From contig NZ_CALPCZ010000002.1 in assembly GCF_943193135.1 (NCBI RefSeq), forward strand, positions 62,001-126,000: a stretch of 64,000 bases of DNA, given 5' to 3'. A program made the translations under genes and the position numbers. The notes under the pieces are model-generated. The model did no database searches. It was not told the DNA's origin and saw only the letters and a list, made by a program, of their open reading frames with translations. This document shows positions 60,447 through 64,000 of this stretch, piece by piece (positions within the stretch are counted from its first letter, which is position 1; every line of letters starts with the position of its first letter). This DNA comes from Odoribacter lunatus (GTDB lineage Bacteria > Bacteroidota > Bacteroidia > Bacteroidales > Marinifilaceae).

Positions 60447-63041
60447 TTATTTGTTTCGGAATACGAGCTGATTATCCTTGATGTCTATTTCTATGTGGTT
60501 GTCTTTGGTTACTTGCTCCGACAGTATTTGTTTGGATAAGTCGTTCAGCAATACCCGCTGGATGATTCGTTTTACCGGTCGGGCGCCGAATTGCGGGTCG
60601 TATCCTTCTCCGGCTATCCATTCGACGGCTTTGTCCGTAACCTCCAGTACGATGCCGTTGTCCGACAGCATTTTGTTTACGCTGTTTATCTGCAAGCGGA
60701 CAATATCCACGATTTCCGATTTTTGTAATGGTGTGAACATGATGACTTCGTCTATCCGGTTGAGAAATTCGGGTCGGATGGTCTGTTTCAATAGTTCGTA
60801 TACTTCGGTGTTTGTTTTTTCCAATACGTCATCCCGGTTTTTGTCATTCAGGTCTTTGAGTTTTTCCTGTATGATGTGTGCCCCGATGTTGGATGTCATG
60901 ATGATAATGGTGTTTTTGAAGTCTACGACCCGTCCTTTGTTGTCGGTTAATCGTCCGTCGTCCAATACCTGTAAGAGTATGTTGAATACGTCTGGATGCG
61001 CTTTTTCTATTTCATCCAGCAGGATGACGGAGTAGGGTTTCCGCCGCACGGCTTCTGTCAATTGTCCGCCTTCGTCATATCCGACGTATCCCGGAGGCGC
61101 TCCTATGAGTCGGGAGACGGAGTGCCGCTCTTGGTATTCCGACATGTCGATACGGGTCATCTGGCTTTCGTCGTCAAACAGAAATTCTGCCAGGGCTTTT
61201 GCCAATTCGGTTTTCCCAACGCCGGTTGTTCCCAGGAAAATGAATGATCCGATGGGACGTTTGGCGTCCTGTAATCCCGCCCGATTGCGACGTACGGCGT
61301 CCGCCAGTGCTGCGATGGCAACGTCCTGTCCGACGACACGCCGGTGGAGTTGCTGTTCCAGAGAAAGCAGTTTTTGCCGTTCGCTCTGCATCATCCGATT
61401 GACGGGTATGCCTGTCCACCGCGATACGACTGCCGCGATGTCGTCGGCTGTGACTTCTTCCCGTATCAGGGATTCACCGCTTTTGCGTTCGGCCAGTTTT
61501 TGTTTCAGCACTTCGATGTGTTCTTCCGCTTCTTTTATTTTGCCGTAACGCAGTTCTGCCACTTTTCCGTAATCGCCGTCGCGTTCCGCTCCGGCAGCTT
61601 CAAATTTGTACTGTTCTATTGCTGCCTTTTCTTTTTGCAGTTCGTCGATGACGGCGCGCTCGGATTCCCAGCGAGCACGCAGTTTTGTACGTTCTTCGTT
61701 CAGATCTGCCAGTTCTTTGTTTATGCTATCGAGCTTTTGGCTGCTTCCTTCCCGCTTTAGGGCCTCTTTCTCTATTTGCAGTTGCTGTATTTTACGGTCC
61801 AGTTCGTCGATTTCTTCCGGTACGGAGTTCATTTCCAAACGTAACCGCGCAGCCGCTTCATCGACTAAGTCGATGGCTTTGTCCGGCAGGAACCGGTCGG
61901 ATATGTAGCGATGCGATAATTCTACGGAGGCGATGATGGCATCATCGGTGATTCTCACTTTGTGGTGGTTTTCGTAGCGTTCTTTTAATCCCCGCATGAT
62001 GCTGATTGCGCTCATGACGTCCGGTTCGTTTATCATGACTTTCTGGAAACGGCGTTCAAGGGCTTTGTCCTGCTCGAAATATTTTTGGTATTCGTTCAGA
62101 GTGGTTGCTCCGATGGCTCTTAAATCTCCTCTTGCCAGTGCCGGTTTGAGGATGTTGGCGGCGTCCATGGCTCCGTCCGATTTGCCCGCACCGACGAGTG
62201 TATGGATTTCATCTATGAAGAGGATGATTTCTCCGTCGGAGGAGATGACTTCATTAACGACGGCTTTCAACCGTTCTTCAAATTCTCCTTTGTATTTTGC
62301 TCCGGCGATTAAGGCTCCCATGTCCAAAGAGTATATCTGTTTGGAGGTTAAGTCGGAGGGTACGTCCCCGTTTACGATTCGTTGTGCTAATCCTTCTGCA
62401 ATGGCGGTTTTCCCGACACCGGGCTCCCCGATTAGTATGGGGTTGTTTTTGGTGCGTCGGGATAATATCTGCAATACACGCCGGATTTCGTCGTCTCTCC
62501 CGATGACGGGATCGAGTTTGCCGTTGCGCGCCCGTTCGTTCAGATTGACCGCAAAGCGTCCGAGTGAGTCGTAGGTGGATTCAGCGGATTGGGAATTGAC
62601 TTTCGAGCCTTTTCGCAGTTCGCTGATGGCGGCACGGGTTTCTTTTTCCGACATGCCGCTGTCTTTCATTAACTGGGCTGTCTGGTCTTTGCCGTCCAAC
62701 AGTCCCAACAGGATATGTTCCAGTGAAATATACTGATCTCCCATCTCACTTGCCAGACGGGCGGCTTTTTCCAATACTTTATTGGTGTCCTGTGACAGGT
62801 ATACGTCTGCACCGGAGACTTTCGGATAGGTATCTATTATTTTGTCTAATGCCGAGGAAAGCGCAGGGAGGTTTACACCTAATTTGTTAAAGATAAATTG
62901 TGTAACATTTTCTCCCACTTCCATGACTGCTTTTAGCAAATGCCCGGTTTCGATTGCCTGCTGACCTTTGCTTTGTGCATTCTGCACTGCTTTTTGCAAT
63001 GCTTCCTGTGATTTGATTGTGTAGTTGTCCATGTTCATCAT
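60447..63041 (-). CDS. clpB: ClpB disaggregase chaperone
   Basis: Hexameric AAA+ chaperone of 864 residues that resolubilises aggregated proteins with DnaK. N-terminal Clp_N repeats, Walker A1 GEPGVGKTAIAEGLAQ, a middle coiled-coil domain (about 405-525), Walker A2 GTTGVGKTELAKALAEF and pore loops including GAKYKGEFEERL. The start is ATG 63041 (MMNMDNYTIKSQEAL), 6 nt after a GGAG ribosome-binding site; the frame goes 11 codons further upstream but across that site. Confidence 0.97.
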   Translation of the reverse strand: MMNMDNYTIKSQEALQKAVQNAQSKGQQAIETGHLLKAVMEVGENVTQFIFNKLGVNLPALSSALDKIIDTYPKVSGADVYLSQDTNKVLEKAARLASEMGDQYISLEHILLGLLDGKDQTAQLMKDSGMSEKETRAAISELRKGSKVNSQSAESTYDSLGRFAVNLNERARNGKLDPVIGRDDEIRRVLQILSRRTKNNPILIGEPGVGKTAIAEGLAQRIVNGDVPSDLTSKQIYSLDMGALIAGAKYKGEFEERLKAVVNEVISSDGEIILFIDEIHTLVGAGKSDGAMDAANILKPALARGDLRAIGATTLNEYQKYFEQDKALERRFQKVMINEPDVMSAISIMRGLKERYENHHKVRITDDAIIASVELSHRYISDRFLPDKAIDLVDEAAARLRLEMNSVPEEIDELDRKIQQLQIEKEALKREGSSQKLDSINKELADLNEERTKLRARWESERAVIDELQKEKAAIEQYKFEAAGAERDGDYGKVAELRYGKIKEAEEHIEVLKQKLAERKSGESLIREEVTADDIAAVVSRWTGIPVNRMMQSERQKLLSLEQQLHRRVVGQDVAIAALADAVRRNRAGLQDAKRPIGSFIFLGTTGVGKTELAKALAEFLFDDESQMTRIDMSEYQERHSVSRLIGAPPGYVGYDEGGQLTEAVRRKPYSVILLDEIEKAHPDVFNILLQVLDDGRLTDNKGRVVDFKNTIIIMTSNIGAHIIQEKLKDLNDKNRDDVLEKTNTEVYELLKQTIRPEFLNRIDEVIMFTPLQKSEIVDIVRLQINSVNKMLSDNGIVLEVTDKAVEWIAGEGYDPQFGARPVKRIIQRVLLNDLSKQILSEQVTKDNHIEIDIKDNQLVFRNK

Positions 63042-63047
63042 TACATT

Positions 63048-63051
63048 CTCC
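63048..63051 (-). promoter_or_regulatory. Shine-Dalgarno site of clpB
   Basis: AAAGGAGA on the minus strand, with GGAG 6 nt before ATG 63041. Most genes in the window show no such site, so clpB is exceptional and the site fixes its start. Confidence 0.7.
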
Positions 63052-63243
63052 TTTCTATGGCTGGAAGTAAACAAAATGTATACCGTCCTCCTCCGGAAAA
63101 TGTTTCAAGGGCTTTTTTATCTGTTTCTTGTCAATTTGACATAATTAATAAAAGATGAGCGACAAAATGACATGGATTCTGTTTCGTTTCCGAAATGTAT
63201 CGATATATGGGTAATTTTTTTTAAATTTGTTTATCTATGGTCC

Positions 63244-63306
63244 CCAAGCGGATGAAGTATACGCCTACTTCAGAGAGTTTAATTTCACGATACGAAGTCC
63301 GCTTGG
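63244..63306. repeat. Nested inverted repeat between DUF4159 and clpB
   Basis: Outer arms CCAAGCGGA (63244-63252) / TCCGCTTGG (63298-63306) enclose a second hairpin TGAAGTA (63253-63259) / TACTTCA (63266-63272), loop TACGCC. A third GAAGT near 63294 can compete for the ACTTC arm. On the plus strand a short T run follows. No upstream plus-strand gene needs a terminator, so a structured 3' end of the DUF4159 transcript or a clpB regulatory element is likely. Confidence 0.55.
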
Positions 63307-63325
63307 AGATTTTTGAATGTTCTTA

Positions 63326-63994
63326 TCAGTTCATGAATACGTAGGAAATGATGTTTGCCCCCATTTCTAATGCCTGTTCATGTTTTATTGCGGGGTCTTT
63401 GTGTACTTCCGGGTCTTCCCAACCGTCTCCCAGGTCTGTTTCATATGTATACAATACGACCAGGCGGCCGTCTTTGATAATGCCGAATGCTTGCGGACGT
63501 TTGGCATCGTGTTCGTGAATTTTAGGCAATCCTTCCTGAAATTTGTATTTTTGATTGAAGATGGGATGGTCCCATGGCAGTTCAATCAGTTCGTCGTCCG
63601 GAAATATCTTTTTTATTTCTCTCCGGAAGGACTGGTCTAAACCGTAGTTGTCGTCCGCATGCAGAAATCCTCCGGCAAGGAGGTATTCCCGCAGGTTTTG
63701 TACTTCTACGGGAGTAAATACCACATTCCCGTGTCCGGTCATGTGTATAAAGGGGTAATTGAATATGTCCCGGTTGCCGGGTTCGACTGTTACGGGCTCG
63801 GCAGCCAAGTCCGTTTGCAGGTTTTTATTGCAGAATTTAATCAGGTTGGGCAGGGAGGTGGGGTTGGCGTACCAGTCGCCGCCTCCTTTGTATTTCAACA
63901 AGGCGATTTTTACTTTCGTATCCTGTCCCCACATCCAGCGCGGTACGATTAAAAATAAGGCGAGTACCAATATGATTTTCAATATGTTTTCCAT
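63326..63994 (-). CDS. DUF4159 family secreted protein
   Basis: A 222-residue exported protein with a Sec signal peptide (MENILKIILVLALFLIVPRW). The DUF4159 domain follows: KIALLKYKGGGDWYANPTSL, FIHMTGHGNVVF, LAGGFLHADDNYGLDQSFR and ALEMGANIISYVFMN. The fold is class I glutamine amidotransferase-like. In Bacteroidota the gene normally sits with MoxR/DUF58/VWA membrane genes, which could lie to the right of the window. The function is unknown. The gene starts 6 bp from the window edge but appears complete. Confidence 0.9.
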   Translation of the reverse strand: MENILKIILVLALFLIVPRWMWGQDTKVKIALLKYKGGGDWYANPTSLPNLIKFCNKNLQTDLAAEPVTVEPGNRDIFNYPFIHMTGHGNVVFTPVEVQNLREYLLAGGFLHADDNYGLDQSFRREIKKIFPDDELIELPWDHPIFNQKYKFQEGLPKIHEHDAKRPQAFGIIKDGRLVVLYTYETDLGDGWEDPEVHKDPAIKHEQALEMGANIISYVFMN

Positions 63995-64000
63995 GATGAT

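Noticed and set aside
61996-62574. 192-codon plus-strand frame within clpB
   Set aside because: Mirror of the conserved ClpB AAA domain; no domain of its own.

Overview
The window is a 64-kb piece of a Bacteroidota chromosome, order Bacteroidales. Gene content points towards an Odoribacter/Butyricimonas-like relative, but the genus is an inference. The main signs are promoters of the Bacteroidota type (TAnnTTTG near -7, in the best cases with TTTG 19 bp upstream), few Shine-Dalgarno sites, a DUF4290 protein, tandem bactofilins, a Type IX secretion sorting domain of the CHU_C class, an anaerobic sulfatase-maturase homologue and many Bacteroidales lipoproteins. I saw no rRNA, tRNA, CRISPR array, integrase or intact transposase.

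Layout. 0-5.8 kb: a tripartite RND efflux operon (TolC-family protein cut by the left edge, membrane fusion lipoprotein, RND pump) ending in a small PII-like protein. 6.1-7.8 kb: an ArnT-like lipid glycosyltransferase with a structured leader and an in-frame G9 tract. 7.8-10.5 kb (minus): rplM-rpsI-rpsB-tsf with a leader of about 180 nt. 10.7-14.1 kb: DUF177, rpmF, fabH, two bactofilins, kdsB. 14.2-16.8 kb (minus): frr, then a blaR1/blaI pair whose M56 protease carries two TonB C-terminal domains. 16.8-22.7 kb (minus): a gene relic, valS, a zinc-ribbon coiled-coil protein, a NIF3 protein, a MerR regulator and an M23 peptidase. 22.8-31.7 kb (plus): alaS, a large OmpA-like/TPR lipoprotein, then a compact operon of TlpA-like lipoprotein, small lipoprotein, sensor kinase and response regulator. 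31.8-35.1 kb (minus): hutH, hisS, rpmE2. 35.3-38.5 kb (plus): an AmgK-like kinase fused to a RapZ C-terminal domain, a MurU-like nucleotidyltransferase, and LrgA/LrgB. 38.5-47.2 kb (minus): purine nucleoside phosphorylase, lpxK, sppA, murA, folK, DUF4290 and a UvrD/PcrA helicase. 47.3-50.9 kb (plus): a CHU_C protein, an anSME radical-SAM enzyme and an aldo/keto reductase.

From about 51.0 to 60.4 kb lies an accessory segment: interleaved repeats, abutting IS3-like inverted repeats, a CsaA-like protein, a lipoprotein, an RND pump without partners, cupin, a MarR-GNAT fusion with a perfect palindromic operator, a LytS/LytTR pair, an XRE regulator, and at least three decayed genes. Core genes (clpB, DUF4159) resume at 60.4 kb.

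How the genes work together. Envelope biology dominates: MurA, the AmgK/MurU recycling pair, bactofilins, M23 peptidase, LpxK, KdsB, ArnT-like, SppA, LrgAB and two RND pumps. MurA has Asp in place of the catalytic Cys that fosfomycin alkylates. Together with the AmgK-RapZ/MurU pair this suggests intrinsic fosfomycin insensitivity and a muropeptide salvage route with its own sensor domain. The best candidates for undescribed biology are the kinase-RapZ fusion, the structured leader plus G9 tract of the glycosyltransferase, the interleaved AAAACCTATC repeats at 51.0 kb, and the TlpA-lipoprotein-kinase-regulator operon.
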